Shown here: positions 34,659 to 43,865 of the stretch, piece after piece
How the letters are laid out: each line of letters starts with the position of its first letter
Position numbering within the stretch: the stretch's first letter is position 1
Origin: Bacillota bacterium
GTDB lineage: Bacteria; Bacillota; Clostridia; Acetivibrionales; DTU013
Direction of reading: 5' to 3'
Length of the DNA: 64,000 bases
NCBI GenBank assembly: GCA_023411575.1
Contig: JAEYOP010000030.1
Span: forward strand, 263,876-327,875
The notes under the pieces: generated by a model
Database searches by the model: none
What the model was told of the DNA's origin: nothing
What the model saw: the letters and a program-made list of their open reading frames with translations, nothing else
Translations under genes and position numbers: made by a program

Positions 34659-35657
34659 ATGGAAGAAATAAGCGTTCACGAACGCATAAAGCTCTCGCAG
34701 CTTGAAGTGAAATTCGACTACCGCACCGTGATCCCTCTTGCCGCCGCGGGGCTTACGCTGCTGGCGGACGGGCTGATTCCCAACCATCCGGACGCAAAGT
34801 ACAGGGACCTGACCAATTTCAGCACGGTTACGACCGCCGTCGCGGCGGTTGCGGCACTGCTGTTCGCCCTTTCCCGGTTCAGCGGCAGCGTCCGTTCGAA
34901 ATACGCGGACAAGGCGTGGTTCATCGGAGGTCTGTTTACCTTTTTCAACGTCCTGAACCTGGTTACGGTAAAATTTCTGCTGCTGCCCCAGCTCTATTTC
35001 CCCAGTCTGAACCGCATATTGAACGTCTACATCACGGATTACCAGTTTTTGCTCACTTGTCTCGGCAGCTCCTTCAGTCTTCTGGTGGAAGGGCTGATCA
35101 TCGGTTCTGTTGTCGGGATCGTGACCGGCATTGCTGTCGGCTGGAGCAGGCACTGGAACTACTGGATCTACCCCGTCATCCGCATTCTGGGACCGATTCC
35201 CTCCTCTACGTGGATTCCGCTGGCGCTGATCATTTTTCCGACGCCGCGGTGGGCGGCCGTGTTCCTCATTGCTTTCGGCGTCTGGTTCCAGCTGACCATC
35301 CTGACCAGCTCGGGGATCCAGAGCGTGAAACAGTCCTATTTCGAGGTTTCTTCCACGCTGGGGGCCACCAGTCTTCAAAATCTGTTCCGGATTGCCATCC
35401 CGGACGCGCTGCCCTCCGTATTCCTCGGCTTCTTCAACGCCACCTGCACTTCCTTTGTGGCGCTGATGGCGGCGGAGATGCTGGGCTGCAAATCCGGCAT
35501 CGGCTGGTACATCAACTGGCAGAAGGAAATGGTCTCGTATCCCAACGTTTACGCGGGGCTGGTCCTGATCGCCGGGTTCTGTTACCTGTTCATCACCATT
35601 CAATTCAAGGTAAGGGATAAGCTGCTCGGCTGGCAGAAGGGGGTTATCAAATGGTAG
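34659..35657 (+). CDS. ABC transporter permease, SsuC/TauC type
   Basis: 332 aa with about 6-8 membrane helices, including an extra N-terminal pair beyond the usual 250-aa core. The permease EAA-like loop is SYFEVSSTLGATSLQNLFRI. The family (nitrate, taurine, aliphatic sulfonate, bicarbonate importers) fits small oxyanions or sulfur compounds. It overlaps the ATPase gene by seven bases. RBS AAAGGAGAAG. Confidence 0.88.
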   Translation: MEEISVHERIKLSQLEVKFDYRTVIPLAAAGLTLLADGLIPNHPDAKYRDLTNFSTVTTAVAAVAALLFALSRFSGSVRSKYADKAWFIGGLFTFFNVLNLVTVKFLLLPQLYFPSLNRILNVYITDYQFLLTCLGSSFSLLVEGLIIGSVVGIVTGIAVGWSRHWNYWIYPVIRILGPIPSSTWIPLALIIFPTPRWAAVFLIAFGVWFQLTILTSSGIQSVKQSYFEVSSTLGATSLQNLFRIAIPDALPSVFLGFFNATCTSFVALMAAEMLGCKSGIGWYINWQKEMVSYPNVYAGLVLIAGFCYLFITIQFKVRDKLLGWQKGVIKW

Positions 35658-36478
35658 GAACTCAAACGGCAAGCTTCGGGGCGGAAAGCACAGGGGCCAT
35701 ATCGGCAAGGGCCGTCTGCAAGGAATTCTGGCATCCGGACGGCGAAAAGGTCACGGCGCTGAGCAATCTGGACATCGACATCGACGCGGGGGAGTTCATC
35801 TGCCTGATCGGCCCCTCGGGCTGCGGGAAATCCACGTTCCTGCGGCTCGTCGGCGGACTGATCCCGCCCACCGGAGGAGAGCTGACCCTGGACGGCAGCC
35901 CCATCGGAGGGCCGGGCTACGAACGCGGCCTGGTGTTCCAGGACCCTACCCTGTTTCCCTGGCTGACCGTATTTGAAAATGTGGCATACGGCTTGAAAAT
36001 CCGTCACGTGTATAAGGAAAAAAAGAAAGAGGTGGATCAATTCATTCGGCTGGTGGGGCTGGAGGGCTTCGGAAAAGCCTACCCGCACCAGCTTTCGGGG
36101 GGCATGGCCCAGCGTGCGAGCCTGGCGAGGGCGCTGGTGAACAATCCGAAGGTGCTGCTGCTGGACGAACCCTTCGGCGCCCTGGACGCCTTTACCCGCA
36201 TGAACATGCAGGACGAAATCCTGAGGCTGTGGAAGGAAAGAGGCACGACGATGATCATGGTGACCCATGACGTGGACGAGGCGATTTACCTGAGCGACAG
36301 AGTGCTGGTCATGACGCCGCGTCCCGCGAAAATCGAGCAGGTGATCCAGGTGGAGATCGGACGCGGTGAAAATGGAGGCAGACAGCGGGACAGCGTGGAT
36401 TTTCTCCGGCTGCGTTCAAAAATCCTGCAGATCCTGGATTTTACCGGGAAGTCCCAACAACTGGAATATTATCTTTAA
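35651..36478 (+). CDS. ABC transporter ATPase, SsuB/TauB type
   Basis: 275 aa. Walker A is IGPSGCGKST, the Q-loop FQDPTLFPWLTV, the signature LSGGMAQRASLARAL, Walker B VLLLDEPFGALDAF, and the switch histidine in MVTHDVDEAI. TPRPAKI-like residues at the end are typical of the nitrate/sulfonate/taurine group. It energises import through the preceding permease. ATG at 35651 lies inside the permease reading frame end. Confidence 0.93.
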   Translation: MVGTQTASFGAESTGAISARAVCKEFWHPDGEKVTALSNLDIDIDAGEFICLIGPSGCGKSTFLRLVGGLIPPTGGELTLDGSPIGGPGYERGLVFQDPTLFPWLTVFENVAYGLKIRHVYKEKKKEVDQFIRLVGLEGFGKAYPHQLSGGMAQRASLARALVNNPKVLLLDEPFGALDAFTRMNMQDEILRLWKERGTTMIMVTHDVDEAIYLSDRVLVMTPRPAKIEQVIQVEIGRGENGGRQRDSVDFLRLRSKILQILDFTGKSQQLEYYL

Positions 36479-36489
36479 GGGGGTATTTT

Positions 36490-37779
36490 ATGAAAAGTTC
36501 ATTTAGGATGAATGGAAAGAAATCCGTATTGCTTCGGAAAGGGATCGGCATTCTGTGCGCACTGGCGCTTCTGGGCGGAATGCTGGCCGCGTGCGGAGGC
36601 GGCTCCGCGGAAAAGACGGCGGACGCCGCGGTCTCTGAGGCATCATCGGCGGCCGCATCGCCCACGGCAGCCGCGTCCACCGCGGCTACAGCGGCGGAGA
36701 ATACCGCTGCCGGAGGGGAAAAGACCTCCGGGGACACTTACAAGATCAAAATCATGTACAGCGCATCGTTGTGCGGAATTCCGCTGCATATTGCAAAACA
36801 GCTGAAGTTCTTCGAGGCCGAGGGGTTGGTGGAGGGAGAAAGCTATGAATTCCTCACTTCCAGCACGCCGGGCATCGAGATGCTGTCCACGAAGCAGGCG
36901 GACGTTACCTTCGGCCTCGTGGCGGCCATGCTGGCTCCGCTGGACAACGGCCTGGAAGCCAAAACCGTTATCGGCATCCATACGGGCTGCATCCAGATCC
37001 TCGCCAACGCCAATGCGGGCATCCACTCCCTGAAGGACCTGAAGGGCAAAAAGATCGGCGTTTCCCAGCTGGCCTCCTCCCCCCATATTATATCGCAGCG
37101 CGCCCTGGCCAGCGTCGGCATCGGCACGACAGCCGACAACATGCAGGTGGAGTTCGTCGTATACAACAAGGACGATCTGCCTGTGGCGCTGAAGAAGGGG
37201 GCGATAGACGCCGCGGCCCTCGGGGATCCGCAGGCCACGATCCTCATAAACGAAGGCTCGGCCGTGCCTCTCTTCAATTCGGCCACGGACGATCTGTTGA
37301 AGGACGAGTACTGCTGCTCGCTCTGGTTCCGGAACGAGGTGCTGGAGAAATATCCTGAAGAATGCGCCAGGGTCACCCGGGCAGTGCAGAAGGCGTCGGC
37401 ATGGGTCGGACAGAACCTGGATCTGGCGGCGCAAATCCAATTGGACAACAAATGGCTCGTCGGCGATCTGGCGATTGACAGGCAGGTGCTGAAAACATAC
37501 AAATACCTGCCTTCGGTAAGCGGCGTGGACGAAGCCCTGACCCGGAACATCCTGGATATGAAGAAGCTCGGCCTGATCAAGAAGGATACGGATGAGGTGC
37601 AGCTGGCGAAGAACAGCTTCTTGAAGCTGGAAGGCGTTCCGGACAATATCGGGGGCACAGTGGAGCCGCCCATCGACCCCAGGACCCAGATCAAGTCGGA
37701 TACGGCCGCGGAGACCGCCGGCAGTACGGCCGATGGGACCACAGCCACTACGGATGCCGGTGTGCAGGGCGCGAAATAA
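36490..37779 (+). CDS. ABC transporter substrate-binding lipoprotein, SsuA/NMT1-like
   Basis: 429 aa. A twenty-odd residue signal peptide with a lipobox (LAAC, about Cys36) is followed by an Ala/Glu/Thr-rich linker to about residue 80. The periplasmic-binding-like domain includes GIPLHIAKQLKFFEAEGL and LKDLKGKKIGVSQLASSPH, as in SsuA and NMT1/THI5-like proteins. A second Ala/Thr-rich tail closes it. It would capture the substrate of the nitrogenase-like system outside the cell. Internal Cys residues (LCGIP, HTGCIQ) are unusual for exported binding proteins. RBS AGGGGG, 11 bases after the ATPase gene. Confidence 0.9.
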   Translation: MKSSFRMNGKKSVLLRKGIGILCALALLGGMLAACGGGSAEKTADAAVSEASSAAASPTAAASTAATAAENTAAGGEKTSGDTYKIKIMYSASLCGIPLHIAKQLKFFEAEGLVEGESYEFLTSSTPGIEMLSTKQADVTFGLVAAMLAPLDNGLEAKTVIGIHTGCIQILANANAGIHSLKDLKGKKIGVSQLASSPHIISQRALASVGIGTTADNMQVEFVVYNKDDLPVALKKGAIDAAALGDPQATILINEGSAVPLFNSATDDLLKDEYCCSLWFRNEVLEKYPEECARVTRAVQKASAWVGQNLDLAAQIQLDNKWLVGDLAIDRQVLKTYKYLPSVSGVDEALTRNILDMKKLGLIKKDTDEVQLAKNSFLKLEGVPDNIGGTVEPPIDPRTQIKSDTAAETAGSTADGTTATTDAGVQGAK

Positions 37780-37835
37780 GGAAGCGGCGGACGCCTATGC
37801 CTCCCAGAACTGTCGGAAAGCGTGCCGCGCCGCGG

Positions 37836-38153
37836 CTATTTCCCGCCGAAGCGGTCGTCCGTTTCCAGCAGGGGAATTCCTCCGGCAAAATACCGTTCAA
37901 TAATATGGGCGTCGGCTTCAAACGCCAGCTCCGGCAGGCTGTCCGGCGCAAACCATCCCAGCCGGGCGATGTCGTCGCCCGGCTGTTCCGCGCCGCCCTC
38001 GACGCGGGCGAGCAATACTATACAGTATCTCATCCCATCGTGCCCGAAGCTGTTCTGGTATTCATAGGACGCGAAAATTTGCCGAATATTCAAGGCGGCC
38101 TCCCCCTCTTCCGAGGTTTGTTTTTTTGGCATTCTTCCGGAAAAGCATTGCAT
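37836..38153 (-). pseudogene. Truncated Nudix hydrolase remnant
   Basis: The 105 codons match the second half of a Nudix protein: IFASYEYQNSFGHDGMRY, then PGDDIARLGWFAPDSLPEL, the usual sequence after the Nudix box. The box itself (GX5EX7REUXEE) and everything N-terminal are missing; the first twenty residues (MQCFSGRMPKKQTSEEGEA) do not fit. No start with a good RBS is present. It looks like a decayed 3' fragment between the ABC operon and the HD-domain gene. Confidence 0.6.
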
Positions 38154-38239
38154 CCCGGTGGAAAATCCGGTAATCTATAAACAGAAGTTAGCCTATTGGA
38201 ATTATAGCATATATTATACAAAACAGGGAGTGGAGTAAT

Positions 38240-38839
38240 TTGAATAATGGCACAAACGACAGGGAAGCGGCGATAAGGCTGCTGAAAGAATACGTGAAAT
38301 CCGAGAGCCTAATCCGCCACGCATGGACGGTGGAGGCGGTCATGAGGCATTTCGCCCGCCTGCTGGGGGTGGGAGAAGAGGACAAGTGGGGAATCGTCGG
38401 GCTTTTGCACGATATCGATTATGAGCGGTATCCCGACGAGCACTGCTTCAAGGCGCGGGAAATCCTGTCCGGCGCCGGCTGGCCCGAGGAAACCATCCGG
38501 GCGGTCGAGAGCCATGGCTACAAGCTGGTGAACGATGTCGAACCGATCCATGTCATGGAAAAGGTGCTCTATGCCACGGACGAGCTTACGGGGCTGATCG
38601 CCGCTACCGCTTTGCTGCGGCCGAGCCGGAGCCTGGCGGACCTGGGTGTCCAATCCGTCCGGAAGAAATGGAAGCAGAAGGGCTTTGCCGCCGGCGTCAA
38701 CCGTGAAGTGATCGAAGACGGGGCGAAGCTTTTGAACCTGGACCTGGACTACATTATCGGACAAACCATCCTGGGAATGCGGACGGTGGCCGCGGAAATC
38801 GGCCTGGACGGGGGCGAATTTCCGGCGATTGGCGAATAA
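38240..38839 (+). CDS. HD-domain protein (HDIG-type phosphohydrolase)
   Basis: 199 aa from a TTG behind GGGAGTGGAG. The HD motif is LLHDIDYERYP, with the first metal histidine in RHAWTVEAVMRHF and a later AVESHGYKL, as in small stand-alone HD phosphohydrolases of Clostridia. Substrate unknown; family members hydrolyse nucleotides or phosphomonoesters. It stands alone between the Nudix fragment and a sugar importer. Confidence 0.8.
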   Translation: MNNGTNDREAAIRLLKEYVKSESLIRHAWTVEAVMRHFARLLGVGEEDKWGIVGLLHDIDYERYPDEHCFKAREILSGAGWPEETIRAVESHGYKLVNDVEPIHVMEKVLYATDELTGLIAATALLRPSRSLADLGVQSVRKKWKQKGFAAGVNREVIEDGAKLLNLDLDYIIGQTILGMRTVAAEIGLDGGEFPAIGE

Positions 38840-38961
38840 AGTTTATTTTTTTAACTCTTAAGTTTATTTTATGGCATTTCCTCCTTTCCGATCCGGATTT
38901 ATAATGAAAAAGGATCAGCTGATACTTGGCAATACAGAATATAGAGGAGGAAATGCGCAGT

Positions 38962-40320
38962 ATGAAGAGAATTTTTGTTGTTGCACTTTGTATTTGTTTT
39001 GCTTTTTCAATGGTTCTTTCCGGTTGCGGTACCAAGACGGAAACCGCTCCGCCCGAAGGATCGACCCCGGCGGTGGAGGAATCCGCGGAGGCAGCTCCTG
39101 CCGAAACGGCTCCCGCCGAGCCTGCTGAAAAAGTAGCCGTCAAGATTTCCTGCTGGGGAATTGAGACAGACCCCAACTCCCAGATCATCAAACAGGCAGT
39201 GGACCTTTTCAATCAGAAGAACACCGTAAATGCAACGGCTTCGGTGGAGTTCACCGAGCAGGAGCAGTACAAGACCAAGATCGCGGCGCAGATGGCCGCC
39301 AATGAAATTCCGGATGTGTTCAATACCTGGGCCGCCGGTTTCCTCAAGCCTTTTGTAAAGGCCGGCAAGGTCTATGCGCTGAGCGAATCCCTCGACAAGG
39401 ATGCCGAATGGAGCGGCCGCTATGTGAAAGGCGTCATGTCCTCCCTGACCTTCGACGGAAAGGCTTACGCGGCGCCCACCACCCAAACGATCGTTTGTCT
39501 GTTCTATAACAAGGAAATATTCCAGAAATACGGGCTGAGCGAGCCGAAGACCTATGCGGACCTGAAAAATATCGTAAAGACGCTGAACGATAACGGCGTT
39601 GTCCCGTTTGCACTGGGCAACAAGGGGCCCTGGGTGGGAGCAATGTACAGCGAGCTCCTTGCGAACCGCATCGGCGGAAGCGAACCCTTCAACAAGGTGT
39701 ATGACGGTACCGGTACCTGGGAAGATCCTTCCTTTATCGAAGCCGGCAAGGCGATGAAGGAGCTTGCGGATATGAATGCGTTCCCGAAGGGCTTCAACGC
39801 GTTGGACAACGATCCTTCCAGAGCGATGTTCGTGGAAGGCAAGGCGGCCATGCATGTCATGGGAAGCTGGGCGATCCAGCAGCTTATGGCGGAAGACGCC
39901 ATCAAGGATAAGCTCGACGTTTGCAAATTCCCCGCATACGACGGCGGCAAGGGCAGTGCGGACGCATGGCTCGGGCAGCCCGACCAGAGCTTTGCCATCA
40001 GCGCCGGCAGCAAGGTGATCCCGGCCGCGGCGGAATTCATCAAAACCATGTCCGATCCCGAGATCCAGGCCAAACTTGCCGAAGCAGGAAACCTTGTAGC
40101 GACGAATATCCCGCTGGATGCCACAAAGGTCAATCCTATCGCCATGAAGGTGGCGGATCTCCAGAAATCCATGACGGAGCTGTTCATATTCTATGACGTA
40201 GGACTTGGCGCCACCGTCGGCAACGAATTCAACAACACGATCCAGGCAATTACCGCCGGAAAGTCTCCGGAGGAATCCTTCAAGAAGCTTCAGCAGTTCA
40301 CCGAACAGAACAAGGAATAG
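38962..40320 (+). CDS. Sugar ABC transporter substrate-binding lipoprotein
   Basis: 452 aa from the ATG at 38962, 11 bases after GAGGAGG; the ATG at 38953 lies too close to that site. Signal peptide with lipobox LSGC (about Cys21), then a Glu/Ala/Pro linker and a family 1 extracellular binding fold (WGIETDPNSQIIKQAVDLFN, then EIPDVFNTWAAGFLKPF). MalE/UgpB-like proteins bind oligosaccharides. First gene of a three-gene importer; specificity not evident. Confidence 0.9.
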   Translation: MKRIFVVALCICFAFSMVLSGCGTKTETAPPEGSTPAVEESAEAAPAETAPAEPAEKVAVKISCWGIETDPNSQIIKQAVDLFNQKNTVNATASVEFTEQEQYKTKIAAQMAANEIPDVFNTWAAGFLKPFVKAGKVYALSESLDKDAEWSGRYVKGVMSSLTFDGKAYAAPTTQTIVCLFYNKEIFQKYGLSEPKTYADLKNIVKTLNDNGVVPFALGNKGPWVGAMYSELLANRIGGSEPFNKVYDGTGTWEDPSFIEAGKAMKELADMNAFPKGFNALDNDPSRAMFVEGKAAMHVMGSWAIQQLMAEDAIKDKLDVCKFPAYDGGKGSADAWLGQPDQSFAISAGSKVIPAAAEFIKTMSDPEIQAKLAEAGNLVATNIPLDATKVNPIAMKVADLQKSMTELFIFYDVGLGATVGNEFNNTIQAITAGKSPEESFKKLQQFTEQNKE

Positions 40321-40387
40321 AAAGTTTGTCTGAAAACCCGGTGGCCGGAATCATTGCCGGCCGCCGGGATTTTTAAAGGAGACCCCC

Positions 40388-41275
40388 ATGGATTCCATGC
40401 GCAGGAATAAGAAAACCATCCTTTTGTTTCTTTTACCGGCAGCCCTCGTTTATCTGGCCATAGTGGCCCTGCCCGTATGCAGCACCGTTTATAACAGCTT
40501 TTATAAATGGAATCTGGTTGATGTAAAGAAATATATTGGGATCAACAACTTTATACAGCTTTTTACCATCGATGACATTTTCAGGACCGGGCTGAAAAAT
40601 ACCCTTCTGCTGACGGTGCTGTCCCTTATAGTGCAGACGCCCGTGGCGATTGCGCTGGCTCTGGCCCTGTCCGGCACACTGAAGGGCGGAAGATATTTCA
40701 AAACCGTTTACTTTCTCCCCAATATCCTCTCCAGTGTAGCAATCGGATTACTCTGGACGTTTGTTTTCAATCCGGATTTCGGAATCGTCAACCAGTTTCT
40801 GAAGGCCATCGGTCTCGAAAGCCTTCAGGGCTTGTGGCTCGCGGACGAGAAGAGCGTGCTGCCGTCGATCATCGTCGTCATCTGCTGGCAGTTTGTCGGG
40901 TATCACATGATCATTTACCTGGCTGCCGTGGAAGGGATCCCCGAGAGTCTGCAGGAAAGCGCGACGATAGACGGGGCAACCTATCTTCAGAGAGTCCGCT
41001 TCATCATGCTGCCTTTGATCAAGCCGATCATCGGGATTGATGCGGTATTGATCGTGACCGGCTCCCTTCGCTTCTTCGACCTGATCTATGTCATGTCGAA
41101 CGGCGGCCCGAACCATTCCAGCGAAGTGCTGGCGCTCTATATGTACTACAAGTCCTTCCGCGACATGCAGTATGGTTACGGAAGCGCTATCGCCGTGGTC
41201 CTTCTGGCGCTGTGTCTGGTCATCACGGCCGTTATGAACAGGCTGTTCCGGTCGGAAGAGATCCAATATTCCTAG
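40388..41275 (+). CDS. Sugar ABC transporter permease, MalF type
   Basis: 295 aa with six membrane helices and the EAA loop IPESLQESATIDGATYLQRV. It pairs with the following MalG-type permease. RBS AAAGGAG. It begins 67 bases after the binding-protein gene, downstream of a GC-rich palindromic spacer (CCGGTGGCCGGAAT and GCCGGCCGCC-like inverted bases) that may tune expression of the permeases against the binding protein. Confidence 0.92.
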   Translation: MDSMRRNKKTILLFLLPAALVYLAIVALPVCSTVYNSFYKWNLVDVKKYIGINNFIQLFTIDDIFRTGLKNTLLLTVLSLIVQTPVAIALALALSGTLKGGRYFKTVYFLPNILSSVAIGLLWTFVFNPDFGIVNQFLKAIGLESLQGLWLADEKSVLPSIIVVICWQFVGYHMIIYLAAVEGIPESLQESATIDGATYLQRVRFIMLPLIKPIIGIDAVLIVTGSLRFFDLIYVMSNGGPNHSSEVLALYMYYKSFRDMQYGYGSAIAVVLLALCLVITAVMNRLFRSEEIQYS

Positions 41276-41286
41276 AGGAGAGAGAA

Positions 41287-42141
41287 ATGTCAATGCCAGA
41301 AAAGAACTATCGCAGGAAAAAGGTTTCCATAAGCCGGATCCTGGTATATACGGCCCTTTCGGTCATTTCGATCGTTTACCTGTATCCGCTGCTGTGGCTC
41401 GTCATCAGTTCGTTTAAAACCGACCAGGAATTGTTCTCCAATCCGTGGTCCCTCAGCACGGCCATACAGCTTGGCAATTATGCCACCGCGTGGTCGGCGG
41501 GCAAAATCGGGAGAAGCTTTCTGAACTCCGCTCTGGTTGCGCTTGTCTCCGTAGGGCTTACCATAGTGACCGCCAGCATGTCGGCTTTTGCCATCAAACG
41601 CTTCAAGTGGAAAGGCTCGGCCCTGGTGATGGGCCTGTTCCTGATCGGCGTTTTCATCCCGATCCATTCCACCCTGATTCCGCTTTTTATGGCTTTCAAC
41701 AAAATCAGGTTGATCAACAACTACCTGTCGTTGATCCTGCCGTATGTGGCTTTTGCCCTGCCCACGTCGATTTTCATATTGGGCGGGTTCATGTCCGCCT
41801 TCCCGGGCGAGATCGAGGAAGCGGCGGTAATGGACGGCTGCAAGATGAGCGGCGTTTTCTGGAAGATTATTTTCCCCCTTTCCAAAACGCCGATTGCCAC
41901 CATTTCCATTTTCAATTTCGTCAACTGCTGGAATGAATTGATGTTTGCCATGATCTTCCTGCCGGACGTGAATAAAATGACGCTGCCGGTCAGCCTTACC
42001 CGGTTCAGGGGGCAGTATTCCACCAATTGGTCCATCCAGCTCGCCGCCATTGTCATCATGGTGGTGCCGGCTTTGATCGCCTATATTTTCCTGAATGACA
42101 AGATTATGAAAAGCCTGACGGTCGGCGCAGTAAAAGGTTAG
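41287..42141 (+). CDS. Sugar ABC transporter permease, MalG type
   Basis: 284 aa from the ATG at 41287 behind AGAGGAGAG, 11 bases after the partner gene. Six helices and the EAA loop FPGEIEEAAVMDGCKMSGVF. No ATPase gene follows; in many Clostridia such importers share one MsmX-type ATPase, which must be elsewhere. Confidence 0.92.
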   Translation: MSMPEKNYRRKKVSISRILVYTALSVISIVYLYPLLWLVISSFKTDQELFSNPWSLSTAIQLGNYATAWSAGKIGRSFLNSALVALVSVGLTIVTASMSAFAIKRFKWKGSALVMGLFLIGVFIPIHSTLIPLFMAFNKIRLINNYLSLILPYVAFALPTSIFILGGFMSAFPGEIEEAAVMDGCKMSGVFWKIIFPLSKTPIATISIFNFVNCWNELMFAMIFLPDVNKMTLPVSLTRFRGQYSTNWSIQLAAIVIMVVPALIAYIFLNDKIMKSLTVGAVKG

Positions 42142-42197
42142 CTGCCCGAAATGGGCAATATTGCCGGAAGCAGCAACGTCGTTTTTGATTTATTTCC

Positions 42198-42258
42198 AAT
42201 CAAAATCTCAGGGGCATCGAGCCCCCTTGATTTTGCGGCAAGATGACACTATGCCGCA
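42198..42258. repeat. Dispersed two-hairpin palindromic repeat, copy 2
   Basis: Inverted copy of 8888-8948. CAAAATC (42201-42207) and GGGGC (42211-42215) pair with GCCCC (42221-42225) and GATTTTG (42229-42235). The second stem is CGGCA (42236-42240) with TGCCG (42252-42256). It lies in the space between the sugar permease and proA. Substitutions relative to copy 1 fall outside the four main stem arms. Confidence 0.8.
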
Positions 42259-42259
42259 T

Positions 42260-42292
42260 AAAAGAGAAAGGCCAGGGCATAACCCTGGCCTT
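42260..42292 (-). terminator. Rho-independent terminator after proA
   Basis: AAGGCCAGGG and CCCTGGCCTT, perfect ten-base arms (42268-42292) with a five-base loop. On the minus strand it is followed by TTCTCTTTTA. The stop of proA is 6 bases away. Confidence 0.85.
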
Positions 42293-42297
42293 GAAGG

Positions 42298-43593
42298 CTA
42301 AAGCGGGAAATTCCCGTTCAGGTTCCTGTGCTTGAAAGTGCTTTTCCTTGCCGCATAATCGGCAACGATCTGCCCGTGGCCGATCAGGTTATACTTGTAA
42401 ATCACAAGGCCCTCCAGACCCACCGGACCTCTCGCATGGAGCTTGCCGGTGCTGATGCCGACCTCGGCGCCGAGTCCGTATTTATAGCCGTCGCTGAACC
42501 GGGTGGAGCAGTTCCAGAAGACATTGCCCGAATCCACCAGGGACATGAAGCGGGCGGCGTGCTCCCGGTCGGATGTGACGATGGCGTCGGTGTGGCCCGA
42601 GCCGTAAGTATTGATATGATCGATGGCTTCGTCCAGATCCTTGACCACCTTTATCGAGAGCTTGTAGTCCAGGTACTCCGTCTTCCAGTCCTCCTCCGCC
42701 GCAGGCGCGACCGGAATGACAGCCATTGTTTCGCGGCAGCCGAACAGCTCGACCTTCTTTTCGTCCGCCGTTTTTTTCAGCAGGGGCAGGAAGCTTCTTG
42801 CGATGTCCTTGTGCACGAGCAGCGTTTCCAGCGCGTTGCAGACGGCGACATACTGCGTTTTGGAGTCCATGGTCACGGCGACCGCCATTTCCAGGTCGGC
42901 TCCGGCGTCAACGTAGCAGTGGCAGATGCCGTCGGCATGGCCCATGACGGGGATGTTCGTATGGTCCATGATATAGCGTACGAATTCATTGGAGCCCCTT
43001 GGTATGATAAGATCCACGAAGGGATCCTGCTTGAGCAGTTCATTGATATCGGCCCTTGTCTCCAGCAGCGCGCACCATCCCGCAGGCATTCCGGCCGCCT
43101 CGGAGGCCGAGATGATCAGACCGGCCAGGATGCGGTTGGTTTCCATGGCTTCCGAGCCGCCTTTCAGCAGCACGCCGTTTCCGCTCTTCAGGCAGAGGGT
43201 GGATATCTGGACCAGGGCATCCGGCCTGGATTCGAATATGATACCGATGGTGCCGATGGGGCAGGTGACTTTGTAAAGCTCCAGGCCTTCATCCAACTCG
43301 GTGGACAGGAGGGTTTTCCCCACGGGGTCCTCCAGGCCGGCAAGGCTGTGGATGCCGTCGATGACCTCGGATAATTTGGTCTCGTCGAATTTGAGCCTCT
43401 TGAGCAAAGGAAACGGAATGTTTTCCGCCTCGCTCCGGCGAAGATCCTCTTGATTGGCCCGGAATATTTTTTCCTTGTTTTCCAGCAGTACATCGGCTAT
43501 CCGCAGCAAAGCCCTGTTTTTTTCTTCGCTTCCTGCGGCGGCCAGCTTGAGGGAGGCCGATTTGACCTGCTGGCAGGTTTGATTCACATTCAT
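42298..43593 (-). CDS. proA: Gamma-glutamyl phosphate reductase
   Basis: 431 aa, usual ProA length. Conserved landmarks: GTIGIIFESRPDALVQI (cofactor region), LKGGSEAMETNR, LIIPRGSNEFVRYI, and the catalytic cysteine in AVCNALETLLVH. It reduces glutamyl-5-phosphate to the semialdehyde with NADPH in proline synthesis, following ProB. RBS GCGAGGTG. It is divergent from proB with a small lipoprotein gene in between, not co-transcribed as is usual. Confidence 0.96.
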   Translation of the reverse strand: MNVNQTCQQVKSASLKLAAAGSEEKNRALLRIADVLLENKEKIFRANQEDLRRSEAENIPFPLLKRLKFDETKLSEVIDGIHSLAGLEDPVGKTLLSTELDEGLELYKVTCPIGTIGIIFESRPDALVQISTLCLKSGNGVLLKGGSEAMETNRILAGLIISASEAAGMPAGWCALLETRADINELLKQDPFVDLIIPRGSNEFVRYIMDHTNIPVMGHADGICHCYVDAGADLEMAVAVTMDSKTQYVAVCNALETLLVHKDIARSFLPLLKKTADEKKVELFGCRETMAVIPVAPAAEEDWKTEYLDYKLSIKVVKDLDEAIDHINTYGSGHTDAIVTSDREHAARFMSLVDSGNVFWNCSTRFSDGYKYGLGAEVGISTGKLHARGPVGLEGLVIYKYNLIGHGQIVADYAARKSTFKHRNLNGNFPL

Positions 43594-43865
43594 AAACTAC
43601 ACCTCGCGGCACATTCGCTTAACACCCGGATTTCCCGCGGCGCAAAGCTTTCATAATAAATTATATTATACCATGGCTCTTGTCAAGAGTAAAATTCGAT
43701 GCAGGGAAACGGGATACAACCGGGGAAGCAGGCGAATTGTACATTGTGTACAAAAATAAATATCGAAATATTATACATAAAAGCTATAAAAAAGATTGAA
43801 TTTGTGATAAACTTTTTACGAGGTGTATTCTAAAAACTATATTAAACAAAAGGGGTAATGCAGAA

